A DNA stretch of 64,000 bases from Calditrichia bacterium (GCA_028284445.1 JANQRS010000002.1:1-64000); one strand, 5' to 3'; counted from the stretch's first letter, positions 26,390-36,188 are shown. The notes: generated by a model not told the origin, from the sequence alone. A program made the numbers and translations.

Positions 26390-26827
26390 TTACAAATTGT
26401 TGTCCCATTGATAAGGGATTAAGTGGGTATCTATCATCAACCTTTCCGGCTCCGGTAGCGATTCTGCGCCACAATGCAGCAGCGACGCCCGCTTGCCTCC
26501 TAGAGCCAGATAAGCACTATAAATACCAGCGGGAATTTCAATCAACTGCAGATCATGTTCGCCGCAATGAATCTCTCTGATGCTGCCAAAATCGGGGCTA
26601 TCGCGACGCTCGTCAAAGAGCACCAGCTTTAGCGATCCGGCAAAGCACAGCAATGAGTGGCTTTGCTTGGCATATTTCTGCCAATGCTTTGGTGGCTGTG
26701 GAAATGACTGAATCAAATCGATCTGTGCGACGGACATATCAGTTCTAATCTGTTCAAGGATATCTGTCAGGAACAGCCCGTCATCGCGGATTGAATACTT
26801 CAGATGTTGGATGTTGAGGTCTTTCAT
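26390..26827 (-). CDS. RmlC-like cupin lacking the catalytic histidines
   Basis: 145 aa, resembling dTDP-4-dehydrorhamnose 3,5-epimerase-like cupins: SLLCFAGSLKLVLFDERRDSP matches the strand pair after the active site (here given in one piece short of the full motif), VIEIPAGIY-like LQLIEIPAGIYSAY follows, and the C-terminal THLIPYQWD matches the family end. Where family members have WHxHxxQ this protein has WQKYAKQ, and where they have a His after IPxGV it has Ser. The acid-base His residues therefore seem lost, so it may bind a sugar nucleotide without epimerising it. It lies 18 bases after the UDP-glucuronate decarboxylase gene and is probably co-transcribed. Confidence 0.65.
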   Translation of the reverse strand: MKDLNIQHLKYSIRDDGLFLTDILEQIRTDMSVAQIDLIQSFPQPPKHWQKYAKQSHSLLCFAGSLKLVLFDERRDSPDFGSIREIHCGEHDLQLIEIPAGIYSAYLALGGKRASLLHCGAESLPEPERLMIDTHLIPYQWDNNL

Positions 26828-26845
26828 GCGCTGCTCAAATTATTG

Positions 26846-27796
26846 TTAGCGGTTTGCATCCGACAAAGCCGCGTCAAAATAGGCGATTGTTTTCTTCAAG
26901 CCTTCATCCAGTTGGACGTTTGGTTCCCAATTCAACTTTTCCCGGGCAAGCGAAATATCCGGTTGCCGTTGGACCGGATCATCCTGGGGAAGCGGCAGGT
27001 ATTTGATTTCCGATTTAGAGCCGGTTAATTCGATTACCTTTTCAGCCAGCTCGAGGATCGTAAATTCATTGGGATTCCCAAGATTCACCGGACCGATAAA
27101 TTCTTCGCGATTCATCATACTGATGATGCCATTTACGAGGTCATCGACGTAGCAAAATGAACGGCTCTGATTACCTTCGCCATAGACGGTTATGTCCTCA
27201 TTGCGAAGCGCCTGTATGATAAAGTTACTGACCACCCGTCCGTCATCCAGCGCCATGCGTGGACCATAGGTATTAAAAATGCGGATGATTTTGATATCGA
27301 CGTTGTTCTGGCGATGATAATCCATCATCAGGGTTTCCGCCACCCGCTTGCCTTCGTCATAACAGCTGCGAATGCCGATCGGATTGACGTTACCCCAATA
27401 CGCTTCGGTTTGCGGATGCACTTTCGGATCGCCATAGACTTCCGAGGTCGAAGCGAGGAGAATGCGTGCACGCACCCGCTTGGCCAATCCCAGCATGTTG
27501 ATGGTGCCCATCACGCTGGTCTTAATTGTTTTGACGGGGTTGTATTGATAGTGAACAGGCGAAGCCGGGCAGGCGAAGTGATAAATTTGATCTACCTCAA
27601 GGAGTATTCCCTGGGTGACATCATGCCGCACCAGTTCAAAGGAACGGTTTTCCAGCAAATGCCGGATATTTTTCTTGCTGCCGGTGAAAAAATTGTCGAG
27701 GCAAATAATTTCATTGTTTTCCGCTAGCAATCGTTCGCAAAGGAACGAACCAATAAAACCGGCACCGCCGGTTACCAATATTCTTTTCATCTCCAT
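26846..27796 (-). CDS. UDP-glucuronate decarboxylase (UDP-xylose synthase) family
   Basis: NAD-dependent short-chain dehydrogenase-type enzyme that makes UDP-xylose from UDP-glucuronate. Rossmann motif [10 protein letters not shown] at the start; [38 protein letters not shown] and the catalytic YDEGKR (Tyr-x3-Lys) are the UXS hallmarks, followed by [11 protein letters not shown] and the Arg-rich [13 protein letters not shown]. Start: the ATG at 27796 (MEMKRILV) or 27790; both are near a weak AGGG site. It leads a minus-strand run with the RmlC-like cupin and the Wzi-like protein, consistent with synthesis and export of a xylose- or uronate-containing surface glycan. Confidence 0.9.
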   Translation of the reverse strand: MEMKRILVTGGAGFIGSFLCERLLAENNEIICLDNFFTGSKKNIRHLLENRSFELVRHDVTQGILLEVDQIYHFACPASPVHYQYNPVKTIKTSVMGTINMLGLAKRVRARILLASTSEVYGDPKVHPQTEAYWGNVNPIGIRSCYDEGKRVAETLMMDYHRQNNVDIKIIRIFNTYGPRMALDDGRVVSNFIIQALRNEDITVYGEGNQSRSFCYVDDLVNGIISMMNREEFIGPVNLGNPNEFTILELAEKVIELTGSKSEIKYLPLPQDDPVQRQPDISLAREKLNWEPNVQLDEGLKKTIAYFDAALSDANR

Positions 27797-28036
27797 AACC
27801 CTTTTTGAGAGCATATCAGGCGGGCGTTGTGCAAGGGGATTCGCCGATCACAGGGATGCACAGATGCCGATACGCGATGTCTAATCCATTAGTCTTCTAA
27901 ATGAGGCATTGCGGTACAACCACGGATAACCTGCCGGAAAGGCCGCAATCCGAAGCGTAAGCAAAATGCGCCGGAAATTTATGGCGGTTAGTGGCCTAAC
28001 GCAATAGAATAAAAATGGATGAATTATTTGTGTCAG

Positions 28037-29356
28037 TTAAAAACGAACGGTTGTATCTGCCGGTTTTGGCGGCTGCTTTTTCGGCCGGGCGGATATTTTT
28101 CCGCTGACGCAGCAATTGCGGCCCTTTTCTTTAGCGAGGTAGAGGGCTTCATCCGCAGCTTTCATCACCTGCTCAGGATTCTTAAGCTGAGCAGAGCGAT
28201 TGGCAACGCCGATGCTCACGGTAATCTGGACTTTTTTTGATCGGGTCTTCTTTTTACCACGGTCCGATTTTGATGTTTTCTTGCGATCCGCTTCCGGGCT
28301 GCGGATATAAAAGGCGCGATCAGCCAACTTCTTGCGCATAAGGTCCAGGCGTAAAAGAACGTCTTTACTATCCTTGCTATTGTAAACGATGCTGAATTCT
28401 TCTCCGCCATAGCGATAGGCTCGGTAGCCACTTTCGACGCTCAGGTGTTTTGCCACGAGGCGCAGAACGTTATCTCCCTCCGCATGACCATAGGTGTCAT
28501 TAAATTTCTTGAAGTGGTCGATATCAACCATGGCAATGGAATACTTGCGCCCGAGCTTCGGCAGCATCTCATCAAATGCCCGCCGGTTAGGAATATGCGT
28601 AAGTTCGTCGATATAAACTTTTTGCCAGTAGAGACGGTAGATGGAATAGAGCATCATCAGGCCGATCAGTGAAAAACAAACCAGGCTAAATATTCTTGCT
28701 ACCGGGTTGCCGCTATCTGCATGTGCACCTTCATTCAGGGCAAGAAACAGCGGAATAAGCATCATGGTTAGCGTAATCTGAAAATGCAGAATTGAATGAT
28801 TCTGCCTACCGATCAGGATCATCAGGGCGCAAATGATGCCGAGCCAGGTTATATGCGGCAAATGCCAGCCGTCCGGTGCCCAAAGCGGCTGTTCGGTAAA
28901 AATCGTATAAAGAATCGGCAGGTCCAGGCTGCTGAGATAAAGACAGAAGGGAACGAGCAAAACGGTAACGAAGCGGCCGAGGCCTTCCAAGCTGAACAGT
29001 CCTGCCTCTTGCAAACCGAAATTGAAAACAATTGCCAGCAAGATGCTAAAGGCGGCGAGCCTCGCAAAATAGGGGAGATCGGGGTTCTCAACAAAAGGCA
29101 AAGGCAGTGCGTAGAAAAGCAGGCCATAAGTAGCCCCCAATAACAAGGCGGTGAACAGAATCCGGGTCTTGTTCAGCCTCGATCCCAGCAGGGCGATAAG
29201 GCCAAAAAAGAGAAAGGGCACAAGTGACAATAAGTCCACGGCCTGGCGATTATCTTGATAGAGCGCCAAAAGGGTATCGATATCAATTTGCTTTAAGGCC
29301 AGTGGACTCAGTGCAACAAACAGTAGCACGATGGATTTGATAATCGGATTTTCCAT
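28037..29356 (-). CDS. membrane diguanylate cyclase (GGDEF)
   Basis: Makes cyclic di-GMP. The N-terminal half (about 1-245) has some seven or eight membrane segments and no known sensor domain. The GGDEF domain (about 255-420) has MVDIDHFKKFNDTYGH (metal and base-binding residues) and an intact RYGGEEF active site. The RxxD product-inhibition site normally just before it is not present (VESGYRA there). A Lys/Arg-rich insertion of about 25 residues (ADRKKTSKSDRGKKK) sits between the two halves of the domain, and a basic tail ends the protein. The preceding surface-glycan genes are plausible targets of c-di-GMP control, but that is inference. Confidence 0.88.
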   Translation of the reverse strand: MENPIIKSIVLLFVALSPLALKQIDIDTLLALYQDNRQAVDLLSLVPFLFFGLIALLGSRLNKTRILFTALLLGATYGLLFYALPLPFVENPDLPYFARLAAFSILLAIVFNFGLQEAGLFSLEGLGRFVTVLLVPFCLYLSSLDLPILYTIFTEQPLWAPDGWHLPHITWLGIICALMILIGRQNHSILHFQITLTMMLIPLFLALNEGAHADSGNPVARIFSLVCFSLIGLMMLYSIYRLYWQKVYIDELTHIPNRRAFDEMLPKLGRKYSIAMVDIDHFKKFNDTYGHAEGDNVLRLVAKHLSVESGYRAYRYGGEEFSIVYNSKDSKDVLLRLDLMRKKLADRAFYIRSPEADRKKTSKSDRGKKKTRSKKVQITVSIGVANRSAQLKNPEQVMKAADEALYLAKEKGRNCCVSGKISARPKKQPPKPADTTVRF

Positions 29357-29476
29357 ACCGGCCGTTTCTTTCGATCCCTTTTCTTAATCTGCTGCTGGTG
29401 TTCTTGCTATAAGGAAGCAAGATGCTTTCGCAACTAAAGAAAATATCGAACCAAATTGGCCAATGATTAGCAGGAA

Positions 29477-29538
29477 GAATGACAAAAGGCGAATGATAAA
29501 TGAAGAATGTCAAATGATAAATGTCGAATGACAAATAA
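29477..29538. repeat. ATGACAAA/ATGATAAA short-word repeat
   Basis: A run of near-copies of GAATGACAAA, GAATGATAAATGAAGAATG and TCGAATGACAAAT in the same orientation. The same wording occurs at 54496-54537 and, inverted, at 13407-13434. Confidence 0.6.
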
Positions 29539-29722
29539 GGAAAATTATCTTTTCACCTTGAGAATCCCGCTTGCGGGATTATGTATGGCAGCTCCGGGTT
29601 TGTATTTTTACCCGGGGAATGGTTTGCAGATTTACAAATTTGTTGATTTATCGGATTGCCGATTTGCGCATTTGCTGATTCTATGCGCGGCAGAGCCGCG
29701 CACGAGTGAAAGACAACAGTCC
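29539..29722. other. hairpin-rich spacer
   Basis: Contains a hairpin AATCCCGC/GCGGGATT (29563-29580), a run of GATTTAC/GATTTG words (29630-29680) and TGCGCGGC/GCCGCGCA (29684-29702), which may end transcription of the aminopeptidase gene. No T-run. Confidence 0.45.
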
Positions 29723-31612
29723 TTAATCCGTCTTCCAGTCCAGTATTTCATCGATCGTTTGGTAGGTCACCGGATGGTAGCCTGGGCGGGCTTCTTTATA
29801 TACCGATTCCGCACGTTTGCGACCGTCCTCAGTTTTGATCAACTGTTCAAACAGCGGTTTGATAAACTTGCGACGACCGACTCCGGTCAGGAAATCGTGC
29901 AATGCCTGATCCGCCGGTTGATACTTATTGGCGATTGTGTGCATAAACCAGGCAAACTGGATTTCCGAGTTGCCGGAACGGGTAAAGCCGAAGGTCTGAT
30001 CAAGATCGGCCATTCTTTCGCTGCTGATCTCATTTGGCAAACTCCGGAGGAAATGCAGCCAGTGATGGGTCGTCCACTGATCAATTTGCAAGTCTGCTGC
30101 CGATTTGCCGTCCGACCAGGCACTGACCTGCGTTTCTACCTTGCGAAATTCCTCGGTTGTCGGTTTCGGGGAGTTCGACGGCAGACCGGGACCATATATC
30201 CATTCATCAATCTGTAGTCTTTGGCGCAGTGCGGGATCGCTGTTTAGCAGATGATTGTTCATATATTCCAGGAAGCCGCGGCTGGTCATGGTTTTGAAGG
30301 CGAATTCGTTAAAATATGTCTTTAGAAAGTCGTCGAATTTTTCCCTGCCAAATTCCTGTTCTAGCATTCGCAGGAAAAGGCTGCCCTTGTCATAGGCAAT
30401 GCTGGTCATGCCGTCATCCGGATTGCGGCCCTTCAGGTTGAGGAAAAGATGCGTATCGGGACTATCAGCGCCCATTGATTTGATCGCTGCCTGACAGTCC
30501 TGAAAACCGAGCTGCGCCAGCATGTTCGCATATTCTGCGCCGTAGAGCGCTTCCATGATTCGGTATTCGAAATAGACCGTGAATCCTTCATTCAGCCAAA
30601 AGTCGTTCCAGGTGGCATTGGTTACCAGATTTCCCGACCAGGAATGGGCCAATTCGTGTGCAACCAGCGAAACAAGCGAGCGATCACCGGCAAGGATGGT
30701 TGGTGTCGCAAATGTGAGTCGCGGATTTTCCATACCACCAAAGGGGAAGCTTGGCGGTAGTACAATGATATCATATTTGTCCCAGCGATAAGGCCCGTAA
30801 AGGGCTTCAGCTGCGTCCATCATTCGCTCGGTATCCCCAAACTCGAATGCCGCTTTGGCAATCACGGAAGGTTCTGCATATACACCGGAGCGAGGGCCAA
30901 GTGCGCGATATTCGATGTCACCAACAGCCAATGCCAGCAGGTAGCTGGGAATCGGCTGAGTCATTTTGAAGGTGTAGATACCGTCTTCGGTCTTGACGGT
31001 GCCGTTTTCGGCGCTCATCACTGCCATCAATGATGGATCCGTGCGGATGGTTGCTGTATAGGTGATACGGATGCCGGGACTGTCCTGACAGGGGACCCAG
31101 GTGCGCGCCAGGATGGCTTGCGATTGGGTAAACAGGAACGGATGCTGCCCGCCGGCTGTTTGTGACGGACTCAGCCATTGCAAGGCTTCTGCTTGCGGTG
31201 CGCTTCGATAGTGGATGGTTACCTTGCGGGTTTCCGGTAAAATATCGACTATCATCTCCTGACCCAAGTAGGGAGCCGCTTCTCCCAGCGTAAACGCGGT
31301 CTCCGTGCCGGCCTCGTCGAGCGTTACCTTTTCGATAGTGAGGTCGCGGGTGTCGAGGTGCAGTTTGTTTGTGCCGCTTTTGTTGCTGATCGACAGGGCT
31401 GCAGTTCCGGCCAATTCCTTTTTGTCGAAGTTGACTGACAGATCCAGATCGATATGGGTGACCAGCGCCTCGGCCGGTTTGGCATATGAGTGAACATCGT
31501 AGCTGTCGTCCCCGGCAGAACCACCGTCCGGGCCACAACCGCTAAAGGCCATCAAAATGGATAAGGATATCATGTAAGAAAATGTCCTGACATTGAAAAA
31601 GCAGTGAATCAT
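29723..31612 (-). CDS. M1-family aminopeptidase (leukotriene A4 hydrolase-like) lipoprotein
   Basis: Zinc aminopeptidase removing N-terminal residues from peptides. Lipoprotein-type signal with Cys26 (AFSGC). GGMENP at 292-297 (substrate N-terminus recognition) and HELAHSWSGN at 319-328 with the downstream Glu342 (FWLNEGF) are the full M1 zinc site. The C-terminal helical repeat region (about 480-620) matches the LTA4H C-terminal domain. 629 aa is the usual length. The ATG at 31612 has AGAGG seven bases upstream. Probably periplasmic, anchored in a membrane, and involved in peptide use; it diverges from the flavin reductase gene. Confidence 0.92.
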   Translation of the reverse strand: MIHCFFNVRTFSYMISLSILMAFSGCGPDGGSAGDDSYDVHSYAKPAEALVTHIDLDLSVNFDKKELAGTAALSISNKSGTNKLHLDTRDLTIEKVTLDEAGTETAFTLGEAAPYLGQEMIVDILPETRKVTIHYRSAPQAEALQWLSPSQTAGGQHPFLFTQSQAILARTWVPCQDSPGIRITYTATIRTDPSLMAVMSAENGTVKTEDGIYTFKMTQPIPSYLLALAVGDIEYRALGPRSGVYAEPSVIAKAAFEFGDTERMMDAAEALYGPYRWDKYDIIVLPPSFPFGGMENPRLTFATPTILAGDRSLVSLVAHELAHSWSGNLVTNATWNDFWLNEGFTVYFEYRIMEALYGAEYANMLAQLGFQDCQAAIKSMGADSPDTHLFLNLKGRNPDDGMTSIAYDKGSLFLRMLEQEFGREKFDDFLKTYFNEFAFKTMTSRGFLEYMNNHLLNSDPALRQRLQIDEWIYGPGLPSNSPKPTTEEFRKVETQVSAWSDGKSAADLQIDQWTTHHWLHFLRSLPNEISSERMADLDQTFGFTRSGNSEIQFAWFMHTIANKYQPADQALHDFLTGVGRRKFIKPLFEQLIKTEDGRKRAESVYKEARPGYHPVTYQTIDEILDWKTD

Positions 31613-31765
31613 AGGTAAGCCTCTTGGTTGAAATAAGCCCCAAAATGTATCAATTTTCAGCGGGTATCAAAATGGAAATTTAAAGGGCGGGCGGATAAGC
31701 GCTTGTTTGCCCCTTATCGCATCTCTATATTGTTGCCTATCCTGAAATCTGTCCCCGGAGGCTTT

Positions 31766-32401
31766 ATGTATGCGACGTTAAAATTTAAAGATAAAATCAA
31801 AATTGTGGGGGTAAGCGGCAGCTTGCGGCCCGGTAGTTTCACGCATAAAACGGTGGAAATGGCCCTGCAGGGCGCGGCCGAACTGGGCGTTGAAACGCAA
31901 TTTGTCGATCTGCGAAATTATGAAATGGTCTTTTACGGGATGATGGAAGAGGATGACTATCCGGAAGATATTATCCGTCTTCGCAAGGAAGTAAAGGATG
32001 CTCATGGCCTGATTTTGGGCACGCCGGAATATCATAGCAGTCTCAGCGGGGTACTCAAGAATTTTCTCGACCTGATGGGTTTTAATGAATTCGAGGGCAA
32101 AATGGTCGGATTGGTCGGTGTTGCCGGTGGCACATTGGGGGCAACCAACGCTTTAAATAGTCTACGCACAATTGGACGTTCGCTGCATGCCTGGGTATTG
32201 CCGCAGCAGGTTTCGATTCCTCAGGTTTGGAAGTGTTTCGATGAAGATGGTAAGATGACGGATAAGGATATCGAAGCCCGGCTCCTGGAATTGGGGCGGC
32301 AGGTTGCTCGATTTGCAGATTTTCGGGAAATGCAAAAGGATCAGGATTTTATTCGCATGTGGGAAGCGCTACCGCTCAATCCGGGTGGCGATAAGCCGTA
32401 A
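31766..32401 (+). CDS. NAD(P)H-dependent FMN reductase
   Basis: Flavodoxin-like reductase of about 211 aa. KIKIVGVSGSLRPGSFTHK is the FMN phosphate loop and GTPEYHSSLSGVLKNFLD the second flavin-contact motif of the NADPH-dependent FMN reductase family. The start is the ATG at 31766 because CCGGAGG stands four bases upstream; the frame runs open 63 bases further back without a site. The 3' end overlaps the end of the convergent DUF4184 gene by 33 bases. Likely supplies reduced flavin or reduces quinones/azo compounds; substrate not readable. Confidence 0.88.
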   Translation: MYATLKFKDKIKIVGVSGSLRPGSFTHKTVEMALQGAAELGVETQFVDLRNYEMVFYGMMEEDDYPEDIIRLRKEVKDAHGLILGTPEYHSSLSGVLKNFLDLMGFNEFEGKMVGLVGVAGGTLGATNALNSLRTIGRSLHAWVLPQQVSIPQVWKCFDEDGKMTDKDIEARLLELGRQVARFADFREMQKDQDFIRMWEALPLNPGGDKP

Positions 32402-33157
32402 AACTATTGATAGCCCGAGCAGCAAAAAACCAAAAGTGGCGAAGGAGGCTTTGACAAACAGGCCGACGGCCTGTCGAAAACCTTCAAAATCAGATTGCTC
32501 CATATACTCGATCAGAGCAACGGAAGCGCCAAAAAATGCCGGGATTGCAATCAGGCTTCCCAGAAGAAGCACCCGCCAGAACTTGCTTAGCCAACGCCCC
32601 GGTATATCCTCGCCGCTTACAGCCGGTAGATTCTTATAAACATACCAGGCAAGAAATAGCGTACCTGCGAGACTGCTGCCATGCTGCAGCACTTTGTATA
32701 GCCGAAGTTCCCTCCCATTAAAATCCAGCAAAACCGATTGTAGAAATGGCGTTGCCTCAACCAGCCAGGAATTGTGGTGGGTAAAGGCGTCCCAGCAAAT
32801 ATGGGTCAGCGCGCCGAGTAGAATTGAGCTTGCTGCAATACAAACAGTGCGCACCGAGAATGCCGGTCTTGGCTTCAATTGCTTATGGAGGTATTTCCAA
32901 AACCATTCCGGAGCCAGCAGCATCAGTGTGCGGCGAATAGTCAGATAATAAAAGGTCAACACGATTAAGCCGGCCGGCAAGCTCCAGTAGAATAGGGAAA
33001 GAAAAGTATGGGTTTGCGCGCGCGGTATGTTCAAGGGCAGGAAGTATATCAGATCCGGGGCCATGCTGCCGATGACAAGCGCGGATAGAATGAATTTGTC
33101 CCTTAAGTAATGATGCAGCGGAAGAATGGCTGCCGGATGCGCGGTGGTCAAAGGCAT
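32369..33157 (-). CDS. DUF4184 family membrane protein
   Basis: 262 aa with about six hydrophobic segments. The opening MPLTTAHPAAILPL and GSMAPDLIYF, then GALTHICWDAFTHH, fit DUF4184, a membrane family related by its conserved His/Asp residues to predicted membrane-bound metal-dependent hydrolases (DUF457/YdjM type). Its start overlaps the stop of the histidine phosphatase gene (TAATG), so both are co-translated, and its end overlaps the convergent flavin reductase gene. Enzyme activity is not established for the family. Confidence 0.82.
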   Translation of the reverse strand: MPLTTAHPAAILPLHHYLRDKFILSALVIGSMAPDLIYFLPLNIPRAQTHTFLSLFYWSLPAGLIVLTFYYLTIRRTLMLLAPEWFWKYLHKQLKPRPAFSVRTVCIAASSILLGALTHICWDAFTHHNSWLVEATPFLQSVLLDFNGRELRLYKVLQHGSSLAGTLFLAWYVYKNLPAVSGEDIPGRWLSKFWRVLLLGSLIAIPAFFGASVALIEYMEQSDFEGFRQAVGLFVKASFATFGFLLLGLSIVLRLIATRIER

Positions 33158-33765
33158 TAGCGAAGGAAGCCCTGTTCACCCCAGAAATCGAGCAGCCAGC
33201 GCCCATCACCGGCATAGCGGAATCCCGACAGGCTGCAGTTGGGGGTGATAAAATGCCGCGAATTCTCGAACGTTAAGCCAATAACGTGACGAAAAAATAG
33301 GCTAAGCACGCCACCGTGACAGACAAGCAGGATGGTTTGATCTGCATGTTTTTCAGCAAATGTTTGATAAGCGTTAACGACCCGTTCGGCAAAGTCCGCA
33401 AATGGTTCAGCATCGGGGATATTGTAGTCGTATTTACGCTTGCCAAAGGCCTCGTACTCTTTTGGATACTTGACGATTAGCTCATCATGCGTTAAGCCTT
33501 CGAATATCCCGAAGTTTCTTTCCCGTAGCAGTGGAGATGATTCGAAGGGCTGTTGCAGGGTTGATGCAATGATCTCCGTGGTTTGAATCGCCCTGCCCAG
33601 ATCGCTGCAAATGATCTGATCTATACTTTCAAATTGCAAGCGTTCTGCCAGCTTTTGCGCTTCCTGTTCGCCTGCAGGCGTTAGCGGGCTGTCCAGCTTA
33701 CCTTGAAAGCGGCGCTGGGTATTCCAAACGGTTTGTCCATGTCGTGCTGAAAGAATGCGAGTCAT
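33157..33765 (-). CDS. histidine phosphatase family protein (phosphoglycerate mutase-like)
   Basis: 202-aa phosphatase using a phospho-histidine. The catalytic RHG motif is at 8-10 (SARHGQTVWN), followed by GxxDSPLTPAGEQEA, the acid residue in RERNFGIFEG, and the second His in LLVCHGGV. These fit the cofactor-independent-looking phosphatase branch (CobC/PhoE/GpmB-like) more than true glycolytic mutase. No clear ribosome site precedes the ATG at 33765. Substrate unknown; the coupling to DUF4184 by a TAATG overlap is the only context clue. Confidence 0.88.
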   Translation of the reverse strand: MTRILSARHGQTVWNTQRRFQGKLDSPLTPAGEQEAQKLAERLQFESIDQIICSDLGRAIQTTEIIASTLQQPFESSPLLRERNFGIFEGLTHDELIVKYPKEYEAFGKRKYDYNIPDAEPFADFAERVVNAYQTFAEKHADQTILLVCHGGVLSLFFRHVIGLTFENSRHFITPNCSLSGFRYAGDGRWLLDFWGEQGFLR

Positions 33766-33846
33766 TGGGTTTTTGCAACTTTTGTTTGAGATTCAGGAAA
33801 CAAATGTAGGCAGGAGGGATTGAGTATACAAGTGGAGAATGGAGTA

Positions 33847-33878
33847 AACAGAGGCTTCCGGCAAGGGAAGCCTCTGTT
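33847..33878 (-). terminator. hairpin terminator after M4 peptidase gene
   Basis: Perfect 13-bp stem AACAGAGGCTTCC / GGAAGCCTCTGTT with a 6-base loop, ten bases after the stop of the gene ending at 33888. The T-run after it on the minus strand is short (TTTAC). Confidence 0.7.
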
Positions 33879-33887
33879 AAACATACC

Positions 33888-36188
33888 TTACTTCATAATC
33901 ACCATCTTCCGGGCAGCAACAAAATCTCCGGCGTGAATACGGTAGATATAGGTGCCGCTGGCCATTCGTTTTCCAATGTTGTTAGCGCCATTCCAAAGCA
34001 CGCGCTTAAATCCCGCCAACTGGTATTGATCCACCAAAGTAACAACTTCCTGACCAAGCATATTGTAGATCTTCAATGTGACATGGGTATCCTCCGGTAG
34101 CCCATACTCGAAAACGGTTTCCGGGTTAAACGGATTGGGATAGTTTTGTGAGAGGCTAAATTCTGTTGGTAATGCGGGTGATGCTTTGGCCATCTCTGCA
34201 TCCGTGCCTTTAATAGCGTCTTGCTTTGTATTCTGCGCGGATTTTGGAACGGCACTGCTCGTCGTTGATTGGCCGGCATTCTGTTTGGAGGCGCTTGAGT
34301 TGTTGCCTGCCCACAGGGCTCTAAATTGACTCGACTTATTGGCTTTGAAGCCGTCCTGTAGGCGGACCTGGTCGCCTGCTACGAGTAATACCTTGCCGGT
34401 ACTCGAAACTGTATAAGGGCCGGCATAAATGTGATCCTCTGCAAAATAAACAAACGCGCCGTCGACCGTTTGATCGTCATCGAGCCAGATTTCTATATCC
34501 GATGTGACGCCAACGGCAAACCATGCCCGGGCCACCTGGGTAACCTCATGGGACGAGAAACCGTAAAGATCTTCCGCTGCCCAAATGGCGCCGATTTTTG
34601 CGTCGTAATAACCCGAGAGCTCGTGCAAATAGACAGTGAGGTTTCTGAAGGCAATCTCAGCTGCAGCATCTCGGCCAATTGCTTCTACTCGATATGGCTT
34701 GTTGAAATCGTTACTGCCGCTGCCGCCTTCACTGAGCAAGTAAAACCAGTAATTTTGAACGCCGCTATTGATGTGGATGCCGCCGCGGTCGCAAAAGGGG
34801 AAATTGGGTTCGAAAAACCAGTTGTTACCCTGATAGGTATCGGGTTGCCTCAGGTCCAATATGTCGTCCGGACACTGGTCATCATCCAGGACTTCGTTCT
34901 TTGCGCCCGGATCTGCCATATTGCGAAGGTATCCATCCGCGAGCCAGGAATCTTCAGCGATTAAGTAATTGCCTGAACTGCCTTCGATATAAAACTCGAC
35001 CATTGTGCCGAAAATATCGGCAAAGGATTCGCACAAAGCGCCTGGCTCACCGGAGTCCCACAACTCTGCTGATTGATCATTGATCGCATGTGTCCACTCA
35101 TGTCCGACAACATCAAGTGAGACCATATAACCGCTGGATCTATCACAATACCTGGCAAATGATGCCCAAGTGCCATTCCATGATGGACCTTCGCATGTTT
35201 CCTGGATGATATTTATCATCTGGGAACCCGGGTTGACAAAGCTGGTCCAGCTGTGGACATTCGAAAAGTAATCGTAAGTAGTCTCTGTTGCCCAATGCGC
35301 ACTGACAGACCGGCAATGCTCCGGTTCTGACCAAACGTTCAGATGATACCAGATATCCTCCTCTACAAACTTTGTGCGAATGCCATCACCGCGGCAATGG
35401 TCCCATAATCTGTAGCCTTGTCCGCTGACGTGTTCCGTATAGAACGAGCGATCTCCATTGTGAAGCGTGCAGCCCGTACCATTCTCGCATTTTGATACAA
35501 GCGACACGTCGTTGACTATTTGGCCGGTATGTGCATTGACATAAACCGATTTTCCGTCATCCGGAATCTGGGTGTAAATATCAAATTTATAGGCCAGTGA
35601 ATAACGCTTTTTGCTTATGGAAGCACTGTTTAATGGCGGGGTAATGACTAACTTGCCCTCAGGGTAAAAAGAAGCATTCTTGTCGTTCCTGACTTCTTTC
35701 AGTAATGCTTCTTGCACCGGATCTTCCCACTTGTATTTAACAGCGTCTACATATTTCAGCGCAACTTCGAAAGCTGTTTCAACGGACAATGTCGGGTTCG
35801 TGTCGATCTTTAAGTCTTTTGCTAATCGTCCGTTGGCTTTTTTGACAACGCCCTTTTCGGTGTGAACGATGAACTGGCCACCTTCCACTTCGATGCCTTG
35901 ATAAGTCTGTTGATAACGATGATGCGCGTGACCGAGCCTGTCAGTCCTCGTACGAACCAGCTCCATCTCATCTTCGATACCCAATTCAAATAAGGCTTTG
36001 TTTGTTTTAAAGACTTCGCCCGGTAAGATAGACATGTCGGAATTAAACCGAATCCACTGGCTACCTTCCGGCGATTCGATCACCTGTCCAATGTTGCCGA
36101 ACTGTTTCTTTTCCTGGGCCCCAACGAATCCCGTGAAGTTGAGGGATAGTATGAAGAGCAGAAAGAGATTCAATCCCATATTTTTCAT
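33888..36188 (-). CDS. secreted thermolysin-like (M4) metallopeptidase with sorting domain
   Basis: Zinc endopeptidase exported from the cell. Signal peptide at about 1-24; FTP propeptide at about 60-115 and a PepSY-like region to about 220; M4 catalytic domain with GHEWTHAIND (His363, Glu364, His367), third ligand Glu387 in LCESFADIFG, and the helper IHINSGVQNYWFYLL. After it comes an Asp-rich linker/beta domain (about 585-650) and a FlgD-like sorting domain (NYPNPFNPETVFEYGLP, ending KMVIMK). The propeptide implies self-processing after secretion. Start: the ATG at 36188 with GGAG eight bases upstream. It follows the tail-fibre-like gene by 48 bases on the same strand. Confidence 0.93.
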   Translation of the reverse strand: MKNMGLNLFLLFILSLNFTGFVGAQEKKQFGNIGQVIESPEGSQWIRFNSDMSILPGEVFKTNKALFELGIEDEMELVRTRTDRLGHAHHRYQQTYQGIEVEGGQFIVHTEKGVVKKANGRLAKDLKIDTNPTLSVETAFEVALKYVDAVKYKWEDPVQEALLKEVRNDKNASFYPEGKLVITPPLNSASISKKRYSLAYKFDIYTQIPDDGKSVYVNAHTGQIVNDVSLVSKCENGTGCTLHNGDRSFYTEHVSGQGYRLWDHCRGDGIRTKFVEEDIWYHLNVWSEPEHCRSVSAHWATETTYDYFSNVHSWTSFVNPGSQMINIIQETCEGPSWNGTWASFARYCDRSSGYMVSLDVVGHEWTHAINDQSAELWDSGEPGALCESFADIFGTMVEFYIEGSSGNYLIAEDSWLADGYLRNMADPGAKNEVLDDDQCPDDILDLRQPDTYQGNNWFFEPNFPFCDRGGIHINSGVQNYWFYLLSEGGSGSNDFNKPYRVEAIGRDAAAEIAFRNLTVYLHELSGYYDAKIGAIWAAEDLYGFSSHEVTQVARAWFAVGVTSDIEIWLDDDQTVDGAFVYFAEDHIYAGPYTVSSTGKVLLVAGDQVRLQDGFKANKSSQFRALWAGNNSSASKQNAGQSTTSSAVPKSAQNTKQDAIKGTDAEMAKASPALPTEFSLSQNYPNPFNPETVFEYGLPEDTHVTLKIYNMLGQEVVTLVDQYQLAGFKRVLWNGANNIGKRMASGTYIYRIHAGDFVAARKMVIMK

